From NCBI GenBank assembly GCA_023428905.1, contig JAEYWP010000004.1, forward strand, positions 558,001-622,000: 64,000 bases of DNA, read 5' to 3'. Position 1 is the first letter of the stretch, and the number at the start of each line of letters is the position of its first letter. This document shows, piece after piece, positions 1 to 8,439 of this stretch. The stretch is from Verrucomicrobiota bacterium (GTDB lineage: Bacteria; Verrucomicrobiota; Verrucomicrobiia; Opitutales; Opitutaceae). A model generated the notes under the pieces. That model ran no database searches. It was not told the origin of the DNA and was given only the letters and a program-made list of their open reading frames with translations. The position numbers and the translations under genes are program-made.

Positions 1-27
1 GTGCTGGTCTGGAGGAGAACGCCGTGA
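1..27 (+). CDS. C-terminal tail of an upstream gene (partial)
   Basis: Reading frame 1 is open from the window edge and ends at TGA 25-27, leaving only eight codons (VLVWRRTP). The stop would overlap the GTG start of the next gene by 4 bases (GTGA), the coupling seen between several other genes here. Nothing can be said about its function. It could equally be an untranslated leader. Confidence 0.35.
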   Translation: MLVWRRTP

Positions 28-1478
28 CGGTCGCCACAGGGCGGGGACGCGCCCGCCGGACCGTCCTCGCGCTGGTGGCCGCGGGGGCGTTTGCCGCCGC
101 CGGGAGCTGGGCCTGGCTTCAACGGCCCGATCCCGGCCCGGACGCGCCGGTTTTGTCCACGGCGGACGTCGGCCCGGCGTTGGACGGGTGGCATCCCGAG
201 TTCCAGGCGCGCGTGGCGGAGGCCCGGAGGCGCCTGGCGGATGCCCCGAATGACCCGGCGGCCCCGGGCGCGCTGGCGCGCCTTTACCTGGCCAACGGCT
301 TCTCCGCCGAGGCCGAACCGCTCCTGCGTCTGGCGTCGGAGCGCAATCCGGCCGAAGCCCTCTGGCCGCATCTGCTCGCCACCCTGCTCGCGGGCTATGG
401 TCAGCTCGGGGAGGCGGTGCCCTGGTGGCAGGAGGCGGCGCGGCGGGCCCCCGACTACGCTCCGATCGGCCTGAAACTGGCCGACGCCTTCCTCAAGACT
501 AACCGCCCGGGTGAGGCGCGCGCGTGGCTCGAAACAGTTCTGCAGCGTGAACCCTCGCACGCCCATGCGCGGGTCCTGCTGGCCCGCTGCGAGATGGAGG
601 AGGGCCGCTGGTCGGCGGCGCGCCGCGAATTGCAGCGCGCGATCGGCGATGATGCCGCTTCTTTCGGTGCCTACAGCCTGCTTGCCACCGTCTCCGAGCA
701 CCTGGGCGACACCCGCGGCGCGGAGGTGGCACGCGGGCGGGCCGCGGCGATGGGCCGCTTTCGGGACGTGGCTGATCCCTGGCAGGACCGCCTGGCTGAG
801 GACTGTTACGACGTCTACCGGCTGCAGGTGCTGGCCGCGACCGCAGCCGCGGCCGGTGAGGGAGCGAGGGCCCAGGCGCTACTGGAGCGGGCGAAAACCC
901 TGGCGCCGGACGATGCACGCACCTTCCGCCAGCTCGCCCGGTTGTATGCGAGAGACGGCGACACGGAACGGGCCCTGCTGGCCTATGCCGAGACCCTCCG
1001 GCGCGAACCGGCCGATGCTGCCAGCCACCTCGAACTCGCCCAGATCCACCGCGCGCGCGGGGAGCCGCATCGGCTCGAGGCGGCGCTGCGCGAGGGCCTG
1101 ACGCACGCCCCGAACGCGGCTGGCCTGCATTTTGAGCTGGGCCGCCTGCACGAGGCGGAGGGCCGTCTCGATGACGCCCTGCGCGCCTACGCCGAGGCAC
1201 GACGCTGCGACCCGGATACCCTCGCGGCCTACCACGAGCAGGCCAGGGTCCTCTTTCGGATGGAGCGGGTAGCTGAGGCAGAGGACGTGGTGGAGTCCGG
1301 TCTCCGTCGCAATCCCACCCACCTGCCGCTCCTGTTGCTGCGTTTGCGGCACCAAGTTGAAAGCGGCGATGAAGCTGGGGCCCGGGAGACGCTTCAACGC
1401 CTCGAAGGCAGCGGCGCGCCCGCGCCCACCCTGGAGGAGGCGCGACGGCTGGCTGCGGGCCGGTTTCGCACGTCCTAG
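24..1478 (+). CDS. Membrane-anchored tetratricopeptide-repeat protein
   Basis: This 484-residue protein starts with a basic stretch and one hydrophobic segment (about residues 13-32), so it is probably anchored in the inner membrane with the rest in the periplasm. From about residue 50 to the end it is a run of degenerate helical TPR units, with the usual A/L/Y/G spacing and repeated E-A-L-R-A-Y-type helices. TPR arrays bind other proteins; no catalytic motif is visible. The GTG start at 24 is supported by GGAGGAG at 10-16, one of the few clear ribosome binding sites in the window. It probably belongs to an operon continuing from upstream and on into the RskA-C-like gene 83 bases downstream. 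The partner is unknown. Confidence 0.8.
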   Translation: MTVATGRGRARRTVLALVAAGAFAAAGSWAWLQRPDPGPDAPVLSTADVGPALDGWHPEFQARVAEARRRLADAPNDPAAPGALARLYLANGFSAEAEPLLRLASERNPAEALWPHLLATLLAGYGQLGEAVPWWQEAARRAPDYAPIGLKLADAFLKTNRPGEARAWLETVLQREPSHAHARVLLARCEMEEGRWSAARRELQRAIGDDAASFGAYSLLATVSEHLGDTRGAEVARGRAAAMGRFRDVADPWQDRLAEDCYDVYRLQVLAATAAAAGEGARAQALLERAKTLAPDDARTFRQLARLYARDGDTERALLAYAETLRREPADAASHLELAQIHRARGEPHRLEAALREGLTHAPNAAGLHFELGRLHEAEGRLDDALRAYAEARRCDPDTLAAYHEQARVLFRMERVAEAEDVVESGLRRNPTHLPLLLLRLRHQVESGDEAGARETLQRLEGSGAPAPTLEEARRLAAGRFRTS

Positions 1479-1561
1479 GGGCGGCGGAGGGGCAGCTTGC
1501 CAACGCCCCGGCTAGCCGTGAAATAGCGGGGTGCACGTTCCCTGCGACGAGCAATTCCGCC

Positions 1562-2230
1562 ATGGCCACACCTCCTGAGAAGTCCGAGGCAACGTCTCCC
1601 TCCGCCGCATCGTCTGTGGTGCCGGTGGCGGTTCAGCCCCCTGCCGCAACGCCGGGTCCGGGGCGGGGTCTCCTGCTTCTGGCCTCGCTCGGATGGGTTT
1701 TTGCAGTCCTTTTTGCCGGGGCGGCGGGATATCTCGGCCTCCGGTACCTGGAGCAACGTGCCGAGTCGGGCAGGAACTGGGAAGACGCGCAACTGGCGCG
1801 CCTCGAGTCCAGGGCCGCGCACAACCGGCTGGAGGCGGTGAACATCGTCGAGGGCAAACGCACCACGGACCTGCAGCGCGCCAGCGATGTATCCGTGCTT
1901 CGGATCGCCGGGCTGGGCGCACCGAAGACCCGCCGGCGCGACCTCACCGCTCTGGTGGTGTGGAACACTGCCCTCGGGGAAGGAGTGGTGAAGGTCGATC
2001 GTTTTCCCGCCACCGAGCCCACCGAGGACTACCAGGTTTGGATTGTGGATCCCAAACACCCCGCCCCCCTCACCGCCGGCGTCTTCTCCGTTGGAAGCGA
2101 TGGGGTGGCGCGGGCGCTCCTCCGCTGCGAGCAGCCACTCTCAGACGAGGCTGAATTTGTCATCCGCCGCACCCGCAAGGGCGGGCTGGCCCGGCCTGAC
2201 GGCGCCATCGTGGCGTCAGGCCGGTTCTGA
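1562..2230 (+). CDS. RskA-C-like (anti-sigma-K C-terminal) membrane protein
   Basis: This 222-residue protein has a Pro/Ala-rich cytoplasmic N-terminus of about 38 residues, one membrane span (about 39-61), a short coiled stretch, and a periplasmic domain. The domain resembles the C-terminal half of anti-sigma-K factors: note YQVWIVDPKHPAP near residues 159-171, a GVFSVGSDG turn, and a final GAIVASG. In RskA-type proteins this domain receives the envelope signal and a cytoplasmic helical domain binds the ECF sigma factor. Here the cytoplasmic part is too short for a sigma-binding domain, and no sigma gene is visible. It may be a relic or a signalling protein without a sigma partner. It ends 2 bases before the convergent MFS gene. 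Confidence 0.7.
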   Translation: MATPPEKSEATSPSAASSVVPVAVQPPAATPGPGRGLLLLASLGWVFAVLFAGAAGYLGLRYLEQRAESGRNWEDAQLARLESRAAHNRLEAVNIVEGKRTTDLQRASDVSVLRIAGLGAPKTRRRDLTALVVWNTALGEGVVKVDRFPATEPTEDYQVWIVDPKHPAPLTAGVFSVGSDGVARALLRCEQPLSDEAEFVIRRTRKGGLARPDGAIVASGRF

Positions 2231-2232
2231 GA

Positions 2233-3564
2233 TCACGCTTTTCCGCGCGGCTCTTCCTCATGGACCGGGAAGGGCGCCAGCCAGGAGATGATGATTGGCG
2301 GTATCGACGCGATCAGGACAAAAATGAAGAAGGTCTGGTAGTTCTGGCCGCACCAGCGGAAAACCAGGCCGGCCATCGCGCCGGTGGACAGTTTGGTCAG
2401 GGCCATCACACCGGTGGCAAAGGCGTAGTGCGACATCTTGAACGGGCCGGGCGCGACCTGTTGCATCATGTAGAGCATGTGTCCGACGGACCCGAAGCCG
2501 AAGCCGAACTTCTCGATCGTCACCAGGAGGCCGATGACAAACACGTTGTCCGGCATCCAGAGGCTGAGCAGATAATAGGTGACGTGCGGGACATTGAGGG
2601 CGAGGGCGAGGATGACGAAGGAGCGGCGCAGGGTCATGCGTGCCGCGGCGAAACCGCCGAGGAGTGCGCCGACGATAAAGCCGATCGTGCCGACCGTCCC
2701 GTTAATGCTGCCCTGGAGCTGGTTGCTCAGGGCGAGGCCTCCGTTTGCGCGGGTATCCAGGAGGAAAAGAGGGCCGAAGGACTCGATGAATCCGGCGCCG
2801 AAGCGGTACATGAAGACCACCACCAGCATCCACCAGATGTGTTTCTTGGTGAAGAATGAGCGCCAGGTCTCCCCGAGGGACTTGATCGCACCGGTGAACC
2901 CCGCTCCGTGCAGGGCGGAGGGTTCTCCCTCCGGCAGCACGCGGATGTGCCAGACCCAGATCACCGCCATGATCACGGCGATGCCGCCCATGATCATCAT
3001 CCAGGACTTCACCCAGTCGAGGCCGAGGTTGTCGTGCAGCAGCCCGGTGGCGGTGACGAGTACGCCCGAGGCGAGGACAGCGCCTGCGTTCCAGCACATG
3101 CCCTGGACGCCGGCATATCGCGCCTGCTCCTTGGGCGGCAGGGTGGTCATGTAAATGGCATCGGCGGCGATGTCCTGTGTCGCGGACGCAAATCCTGCGA
3201 TCCAGAAGAACGCCAGCGACATCGCCAGGTAGTTGGGGAGCGGTAGTGAAAAAGCAACCACACCGAGTGCCGCCACCATGATGAACTCCATCGACAGAAC
3301 CCAGAAGCGCTTCGTGCGGTAGGGCTCGAGGAGGGGGGCCCAGAGCGGCTTGAGCACCCACGGCCAGTACATCTGGCTGGTGTAGAGGGCGATCATCTCG
3401 TTGGAGAGGCCCAGGTTCTTGTACATGATTGCCGCCACCACCGACACGGTGACGTTCGGTATGCCCATCGCCAGGTAGAGCGACGGGACCCACAGCAGTG
3501 GGTGCTTGTAACGTGGGTTGCCGGCGGGGCTGGGGGCCGGTGCGGTGGTCTGGGTGGACGACAT
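2233..3564 (-). CDS. MFS transporter, AmpG/sugar-carrier type
   Basis: This is a 12-span major facilitator of about 443 residues. Hydrophobic segments run throughout, with a typical loop after TM2 (PWVLKPLWAPLLE) and a TQDIAADA motif in TM4-5 of the sort seen in AmpG-like (PAT family) carriers. Import of a sugar or glycan fragment is likely, but the substrate cannot be read from sequence. It is the last gene of a three-gene operon behind two LacI regulators, which suggests induction by its substrate. ATG 3564 is chosen. An in-frame TTG at 3594 overlaps the stop of the upstream LacI gene and could serve through translational coupling. Neither start has a Shine-Dalgarno sequence. Confidence 0.85.
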   Translation of the reverse strand: MSSTQTTAPAPSPAGNPRYKHPLLWVPSLYLAMGIPNVTVSVVAAIMYKNLGLSNEMIALYTSQMYWPWVLKPLWAPLLEPYRTKRFWVLSMEFIMVAALGVVAFSLPLPNYLAMSLAFFWIAGFASATQDIAADAIYMTTLPPKEQARYAGVQGMCWNAGAVLASGVLVTATGLLHDNLGLDWVKSWMMIMGGIAVIMAVIWVWHIRVLPEGEPSALHGAGFTGAIKSLGETWRSFFTKKHIWWMLVVVFMYRFGAGFIESFGPLFLLDTRANGGLALSNQLQGSINGTVGTIGFIVGALLGGFAAARMTLRRSFVILALALNVPHVTYYLLSLWMPDNVFVIGLLVTIEKFGFGFGSVGHMLYMMQQVAPGPFKMSHYAFATGVMALTKLSTGAMAGLVFRWCGQNYQTFFIFVLIASIPPIIISWLAPFPVHEEEPRGKA

Positions 3565-3590
3565 GGAAGAGAGGGAAGGGGCCGCCGGAC

Positions 3591-4736
3591 TCAATAACGC
3601 CGGGCCTTACGGGGGGCGGTGGCGCCGTCGCGCCAGAAGCCGGGCACATAGGTGGCCGATGGATTGTCCGGCGCACCGCGGTGGTAGGTCTTTACCAATA
3701 CGCCGAGCTGTTCCATCGCACGCATGCCCACCAGCCGGTGGTTCTGCACGATTCCGCCCATGTGGGAGGAATCGGACGGGACGTCAAGCGAGGCGAAGGC
3801 GAGGTCGTCCGGCACCCGCAGCGGGGTGGCGGAGATCCGGGGTGACTCGCCGGGCACGAGGGTGAGCAGTTCATGCCAGTTGGACATGATCGCATCGATG
3901 GAGTAGGTGCGCACCCAGTCCACCAGTTGGGCGGCAATCTTATCGATCCCGGCGCGTTCGAAAAGGAGGGGCGGGACGCATTCGCTGTCGGGCAGCTCGG
4001 CCTGCTCCACCAGCACGCCGGAGCTGAAGTTATCCTGGAGGCGGGATTCGTCGTCACGGGCGGTGGCGAGCCCTATCCGACGGTATCCGAGTTCGCGCAG
4101 CTTGCGCATGCAGAGCCGGGCAGCCTGGCATTGATCGTTGGAGACCACGTCGAGCTGGGGAAGCAGGTGGTGTGACTCGATCTTGACCGCGCTGTAGCTG
4201 TCCCAGTCCAGCTCGATCCCCTGGGTGGCGGGGGTGAAGGTGGACAGGAGCACGCCGCTGATGCCGCGGGAGGCGATGATGGTGTTGAGCCGGGTGGCAG
4301 TCATCTCGCGCGTGCCGAGGGGGAAGATCTCTACCGAGAGGTGCTGGGCTTCCGCGACCGCGCGCACCCCCTCGTAGACCAGCGGATGGTAGGCGCTGCC
4401 GAAGAAGTAGGGGGAGGAGTTGGCATCCACCACAAATGCGATCGACGGCGCCTGCTTGGCGGCCAGCTTGCTCAGGCGGTGGTAGTTGAAGGCATCGAGC
4501 AGCGGGTCGCGCACATAACCGATGCGGCGCGCCGCCGCGACGATCCGCTCGCGGGTGGCGGCCGGGATGCTGGGGTGGGCACGCAGCGCCATCGAGACCG
4601 TGGTGGGGTGCACGCCCGCCTCGGCCGCGACATCGTCCATCGTGGCGTAGGCGATCCCGCCGGCGCGGGGAGTCTTGGGCGTGCGCTTAGTGCTTCGCCG
4701 GGGCTGACGCCCCATCTTGCCAGTAGCTTCGGACAT
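3591..4736 (-). CDS. LacI-family transcriptional regulator (second of tandem pair)
   Basis: This is a 381-residue repressor-type regulator. A basic N-terminal extension of about 30 residues precedes the helix-turn-helix (TMDDVAAEAGVHPTTVSMAL), followed by a hinge helix and a periplasmic-binding-protein-like effector domain to about residue 370. The family binds palindromic operators as dimers, and sugars or their derivatives release it. The 5' end overlaps the preceding lacI paralogue by 50 bases, and its TGA touches the MFS gene. A start at the internal Met codon 4715 would shorten the overlap. The two paralogues share the HPSIP turn and a WD/WDNYxxVKI-like segment in the effector domain, so they arose by duplication but have diverged widely. 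Confidence 0.9.
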   Translation of the reverse strand: MSEATGKMGRQPRRSTKRTPKTPRAGGIAYATMDDVAAEAGVHPTTVSMALRAHPSIPAATRERIVAAARRIGYVRDPLLDAFNYHRLSKLAAKQAPSIAFVVDANSSPYFFGSAYHPLVYEGVRAVAEAQHLSVEIFPLGTREMTATRLNTIIASRGISGVLLSTFTPATQGIELDWDSYSAVKIESHHLLPQLDVVSNDQCQAARLCMRKLRELGYRRIGLATARDDESRLQDNFSSGVLVEQAELPDSECVPPLLFERAGIDKIAAQLVDWVRTYSIDAIMSNWHELLTLVPGESPRISATPLRVPDDLAFASLDVPSDSSHMGGIVQNHRLVGMRAMEQLGVLVKTYHRGAPDNPSATYVPGFWRDGATAPRKARRY

Positions 4737-5802
4737 ACGTGCGGGAGGCGTAATCGGGAACCCCCCGGTCGCCCGACTTCAGGATGGTGGTGAGGATGGA
4801 CATCGCCTTGACCCCGACCATGTGGAGGTTGGGGCAGACGCCGGCGAGACGGTGTTGTTTTTCCAACAGGCAGAGGCAGGCGCAGGCGACGTCGCGGGGG
4901 ATGGAGAGGCCGGCCCGCTCGAGCAACTCGTCCACGATCGACCAGTTGCAGAGGACGGCGTCGACCTGGTGCTGGCGGACCCAGCGTCCCAGCAACTCGG
5001 ATACCTGGGTGGCGCTCGAGTTGTAGGGGAAAAGCAACTCCGGGATGCGGTCCTCGAGCGGGACGGTGGCCTGCTCGATCAGGTACCCGGCGGTGTAGCG
5101 GTGCTCGGTGCCGTCCTCATCTGCGCGGCCGACGGCCAGGCCGATGCGGCGGTAGCCCAGGTCCAGCATCCGCCGGAATGCGAGACGTACGTCCTGGCGC
5201 TGGTCGTTCGCCACGACCGGGCACTTGGGATCCATGTGGAGGGAATTGATCTTCACCACCGCGTAGTTGTCCCAGTTGAGGGAGACGGTGGCGAAACCGG
5301 GCTCAAAGCTGGCGATCACGATCCCGGGGATGTTCTCCGCCCGAAGGTGCCGTTCCAGGCTGCGGGCGTCATGGTAGCCGTCGCCCACGGCGAGAAGTTC
5401 GAGGTCGTAGCCCAGGACGCGCGCCTGCTGGCGGGCACCTTCGAGGAAGGCATCCTGGTGACGGTAGCGCACCGCGCCGGAGTCGAGGGCGTGGTTGATC
5501 AGGTAGGCAATGCGAGGCGGATCCGCGCGCACACGCCCGTTGAGATGAAAATGGGTGAGGGCTGAAAAAACCGGGTTGGGCACATAGCCCAACCGATCTG
5601 CCGTCGTGCGGATGTAATCGCGGGTGGTCGCAGGGATGCTGGGATGCCCCCGGAGGGCGAGGGACACCGTCGTAAAGTGCACACCGGCCGCCTTGGCGAC
5701 GTCCTTGATGGTGACACGGCCTTTCTTTTCGTCCCGCGCGGCGGGTTCGAAGGGGGCTATGCTGGCCAAAGCCGCGGTGCGGGCGGGGGTCTCAGGGGGC
5801 AT
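4687..5802 (-). CDS. LacI-family transcriptional regulator (first of tandem pair)
   Basis: This 371-residue LacI-family protein carries its HTH at about residues 30-50 (TIKDVAKAAGVHFTTVSLAL) after an Ala/Pro-rich leader, then a hinge helix and an effector-binding domain. It is the promoter-proximal gene of the minus-strand operon LacI-LacI-MFS. A near-perfect palindrome with a central CG, at 5914-5929, lies about 110 bases upstream of its start and is a plausible autoregulatory operator. No catabolic enzyme is adjacent, so the sugar it senses is unknown. Having two regulators in one operon suggests different effectors or a heterodimer; both are inference. Confidence 0.9.
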   Translation of the reverse strand: MPPETPARTAALASIAPFEPAARDEKKGRVTIKDVAKAAGVHFTTVSLALRGHPSIPATTRDYIRTTADRLGYVPNPVFSALTHFHLNGRVRADPPRIAYLINHALDSGAVRYRHQDAFLEGARQQARVLGYDLELLAVGDGYHDARSLERHLRAENIPGIVIASFEPGFATVSLNWDNYAVVKINSLHMDPKCPVVANDQRQDVRLAFRRMLDLGYRRIGLAVGRADEDGTEHRYTAGYLIEQATVPLEDRIPELLFPYNSSATQVSELLGRWVRQHQVDAVLCNWSIVDELLERAGLSIPRDVACACLCLLEKQHRLAGVCPNLHMVGVKAMSILTTILKSGDRGVPDYASRTYVRSYWQDGASAPAKH

Positions 5803-6100
5803 CGGGGTGGGCTATCACGGAAAGCCGGGGGTAATCGGCCTGGGTCGACCAAGGTCAGGGCAACACAGCGGCCGGAGGCTGGTTTAGCACTCCCACGAAG
5901 CAAATTTACCTACACTCTGACGTTAGAGTAGCTCCGGCATTGAGGCCCGGACAAACAAAAGGGCGGGGCGTCGCAGTGCCGGAACGACGCAGGACGAAGC
6001 GCGAAGTAGCCGGACGCGGAGTTCGTGAGGCGGGCGAGGAAGGCCTGCGCGCTTGAAGAGGCAGGAGCGGTTCCGAATCGCCAGTGAGGCGCGCGGGCGG
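5803..6100. other. Gene-free stretch upstream of the LacI operon
   Basis: These 298 bases hold no convincing coding frame. They contain the palindrome at 5914-5929. The rest, about 5940-6080, is unremarkable GC-rich DNA. No RNA gene or terminator was recognised. Confidence 0.5.
5914..5929. promoter_or_regulatory. Candidate LacI-type operator (palindrome)
   Basis: ACTCTGACGTTAGAGT is a 16-base inverted repeat with a central ACGT; only one symmetric pair (positions 6 and 11) does not match. LacI-family operators are typically palindromes of this size with a central CG. It lies upstream of the tandem lacI genes in an AT-richer patch. Function is inferred; only one copy was noticed. Confidence 0.45.
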
Positions 6101-6397
6101 TCAGCGGGCAGGTTCCGCGAGGTCGGGAGCGAAGATGGAATACGCCACGCCGTTTTCGGAAGCGGATTCAAACAGATCCCGCATGGTATTGCGGCCCACG
6201 AAATCCGAAGCGGAGAAACCCTCCTGCGCATCGGAGAGCGACACGGCCCGCAATCCTTCGTCACGAAGCACTTCGACGGCGCGGCGCGTGCATTCCCGCG
6301 GATCGTTCTCGTCGAACATAAATTCCGCGATCTCCTCCACGGCCTTGAAGGATTCATAGCTGGCTGCAGGGCGGACGTGGAATCGGAGATAGATCAT
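6101..6397 (-). CDS. Small hypothetical acidic protein
   Basis: This 98-residue protein is not recognised as a family member. The reading frame from ATG 6397 has a balanced, protein-like composition: many Glu/Asp, a helix about EEIAEFMFDENDPRE, and a DxVGRNTMRDLFESA segment. The same frame is open further upstream, to 6736, but there it becomes Pro/Arg/Ser-rich and unlike protein, so the short start is preferred. There is no signal peptide or membrane span. It faces a divergent small gene at 6581 across a region with two short hairpins. Confidence 0.5.
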   Translation of the reverse strand: MIYLRFHVRPAASYESFKAVEEIAEFMFDENDPRECTRRAVEVLRDEGLRAVSLSDAQEGFSASDFVGRNTMRDLFESASENGVAYSIFAPDLAEPAR

Positions 6398-6425
6398 GCG
6401 AACGTAAGCGTTGCACCATCCTATC

Positions 6426-6440
6426 CGCACAAGGTGTGCG
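6426..6440. other. Short inverted repeat in divergent intergenic region
   Basis: CGCACA-AGG-TGTGCG is a perfect 6-base-pair stem with a 3-base spacer. It sits 29 bases upstream of the minus-strand gene starting at 6397. It could be an operator or an RNA hairpin; no T-tract follows on either strand. Confidence 0.35.
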
Positions 6441-6469
6441 ACAAAACCCGGCAAGGGGCCCCCTCTGTC

Positions 6470-6487
6470 ACCCGGATTTTTCCGGGT
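6470..6487. other. Perfect 7-bp hairpin in divergent intergenic region
   Basis: ACCCGGA-TTTT-TCCGGGT forms a 7-base-pair stem with a 4-base loop; outer bases (TC and GA) extend it with a bulge. It lies between two divergent small genes and has no T-run, so it is not a standard terminator. It may be a protein-binding site. Confidence 0.35.
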
Positions 6488-6580
6488 AGGTGATAATCTG
6501 TTTCCTGAATAGGAATACCCGCGGAACGCCCGAAGCTGGCACGGGTCGGCGTGATTCCTGCGGTAAACAGGCACTGATCT

Positions 6581-6973
6581 ATGGCCGTACGATTTCGCAA
6601 AAATCTTTCTTCTCTTGTGAGGGACCTCGGGCGAGGAGGCTTCTCCGTGCGCCTTGTTGAAAATGTATCCAGTGGACGGGGGCGTAACGCCGACGTCTAC
6701 CTCCTCAATGGAGTGGTTGTAAGCTGGGACGCTCACAGCCAGACGATCTGGACCGAAGGGCCCCGCCGGCGCGCCGAGCGGGTCGAAAAATACCTGCGCA
6801 CGCGCTATGAGTCGCGAGGGCTCCGTCGCTGGTCGCTGACAGGCTGGTACATGGCGACGGCGTTCTTACGCGCCCCGCTCGCGCGGTTGAGTGATCAACT
6901 TCGCTCGTCACCGCCCGAAGGCGCGTCTCGTGCGCCCTTTGGAAGCGAATTCGAACCGGCCCCGCGCAAATAG
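6581..6973 (+). CDS. Small hypothetical protein
   Basis: This 130-residue protein is unrecognised. The first 95 residues look like a folded basic alpha/beta domain (RKNLSSLVRDLGRGGFSVRL, then NADVYLLNGVVVSWD), and the last 35 are Pro/Ser/Arg-rich and may be disordered. ATG 6581 has no Shine-Dalgarno sequence. There is no signal peptide. The base composition is somewhat less GC-rich than the neighbours, and the gene stands alone between a divergent orphan and a convergent oxidoreductase. Acquisition by transfer is possible but not shown. Confidence 0.45.
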   Translation: MAVRFRKNLSSLVRDLGRGGFSVRLVENVSSGRGRNADVYLLNGVVVSWDAHSQTIWTEGPRRRAERVEKYLRTRYESRGLRRWSLTGWYMATAFLRAPLARLSDQLRSSPPEGASRAPFGSEFEPAPRK

Positions 6974-7043
6974 CTGGCTCGTAGGGCGACAACGGTCGCC
7001 TCTTTTCCAATGCAGCGTGCGCCTGGGCCGATGCCAGCCACGC

Positions 7044-8387
7044 TCAACCGTTGAGCCACGCCGGGCTGATTTCTGGACGAATCATCGCGTCTGCCTCCGG
7101 AACGCCGATTGCCTGCATCTTCTCTCGATCCCAACGGATTCGTTTGCCGGTCCTTTGCGCGAGGGTGCCGAGAAGTACCGCCTCTGTCAGCGGCGCGCCA
7201 TAACCGAGGTGGGCCCCGGGCAAACCATCCTCTCGGATCGCGCGGAAGAAGTCGTCGAAATGATTCCCGGCCACCCGCGGGAGTCGGCGCGCAGGCGCTT
7301 GGGTCAAGACACTGCGTTCTTTCTCCAGCGGGTAGAGTCGCGGGCGCGCACTCACCCGCATGTCCTCGACGAGGATCGTGCCTTCCGTTCCCACAAAGAC
7401 GATGGCGTTGGTCAGTTCCGCGAGCACCTCGGGCGGCACGTGCGGGATGGACTCGGGCCGCTGCAGGACCCCGTCACGGGTCCCATTGTACCACCTAAGG
7501 TCGAGCGCGGCCCGTTGGCCGGTCGCGGCGTAATGCCAATGCGCGCGGCTCCAGGGCGGGGCGGTGAAGGGGCTGATCGCCGGTACCTCCGCCTCCACCC
7601 ATTCGGGAAAGCCGAGCTCAAGCGCAAATTCGACCACGTCGAACATGTGAACCCCGATGTCGCCGATGGGGCCCGTGCCGAACCCCCACCAGTTGCGCCA
7701 GTGATTGGGAACGTAAAGTCCGTTGTAGGGACGGGCGGGGCGGCCCGCCAACCAGAGATCCCAGTCGAGTTCGGGAGGCACCGGTTGCGCCTCCGGCAAC
7801 GTCTCCGACCAATGATAACGCGCGGGTTGCATCCGGTCCGTCCAGAGGTGGAGTTCCGTCACCCGCCCCGCCACCCCGGCGTCGATCCACTCCCGCAGCA
7901 TGCGGAGACCCGACGTACTGTGACCTTGGATACCCAACTGGGTCTTGACCCGGTGCTGGGTCGCCGCGTGGGCCATCGTCCGGCATTCCCACGCGGTCGG
8001 AGCCAGCGGCTTCTCGATGTAGACGTGTTTTCCGCGGGCCATGCAGGCCAGGGCGATCGGGCAATGAGAGTGGTCGGGGGTGCTGATGATGATTGCGTCG
8101 ATCTCGGCCGCCTGCCGGTCGAGCATGATCCGGAAATCCCGATATCTTGGCACCGTGGGATGGGCGGCGTACGCGCGGGCTGCACTGCGTTCGTCCACGT
8201 CCGCGAACGCGACATAATGCTGGTCGGTCAACGCCTCTACCGCGTGGTAACCTTGTCCGCCCACGCCGATAAAGGCGAGTCGCAGCGCGTCGGGCGCAGG
8301 TGCGGGCTGCGCGCGCGACTTGCGCGGCAGGAGGAGCGCGGCGGCGCCCGTGGCGAGGCATTTCAGAGCGGTGCGACGAGACAGCAT
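7044..8387 (-). CDS. Tat-exported Gfo/Idh/MocA-family oxidoreductase
   Basis: This is a 447-residue NAD(P)-dependent dehydrogenase-like protein. Its first 27 residues form a twin-arginine signal (SRRTALK, then a hydrophobic core ending in SRAQ), so it is exported folded with its cofactor, as glucose-fructose oxidoreductases are. A Rossmann loop GVGGQG lies at 41-46, and the family EKP motif at 125-127 supplies the conserved Lys. The C-terminal alpha/beta sheet binds substrate, usually a sugar or sugar derivative. It is the third gene of an operon behind DUF1080 and a second Gfo/Idh gene (52-base gap). A role in oxidising sugar hydroxyls before keto-sugar cleavage is inference. Confidence 0.88.
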   Translation of the reverse strand: MLSRRTALKCLATGAAALLLPRKSRAQPAPAPDALRLAFIGVGGQGYHAVEALTDQHYVAFADVDERSAARAYAAHPTVPRYRDFRIMLDRQAAEIDAIIISTPDHSHCPIALACMARGKHVYIEKPLAPTAWECRTMAHAATQHRVKTQLGIQGHSTSGLRMLREWIDAGVAGRVTELHLWTDRMQPARYHWSETLPEAQPVPPELDWDLWLAGRPARPYNGLYVPNHWRNWWGFGTGPIGDIGVHMFDVVEFALELGFPEWVEAEVPAISPFTAPPWSRAHWHYAATGQRAALDLRWYNGTRDGVLQRPESIPHVPPEVLAELTNAIVFVGTEGTILVEDMRVSARPRLYPLEKERSVLTQAPARRLPRVAGNHFDDFFRAIREDGLPGAHLGYGAPLTEAVLLGTLAQRTGKRIRWDREKMQAIGVPEADAMIRPEISPAWLNG

Positions 8388-8439
8388 GAAGGCAGGAGAC
8401 GTGGATGATGCGGGGGACGACGGGCGGCGGCGGTGCGGG

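Noticed and set aside
5923..6357. 144-codon minus-strand frame
   Set aside because: Very Arg/Pro/Ser-rich, overlaps the better-supported small gene in another frame, and has no start support.
6470..6487. Hairpin as a transcription terminator
   Set aside because: No T-tract on either strand, and it lies between the 5' ends of two divergent genes.
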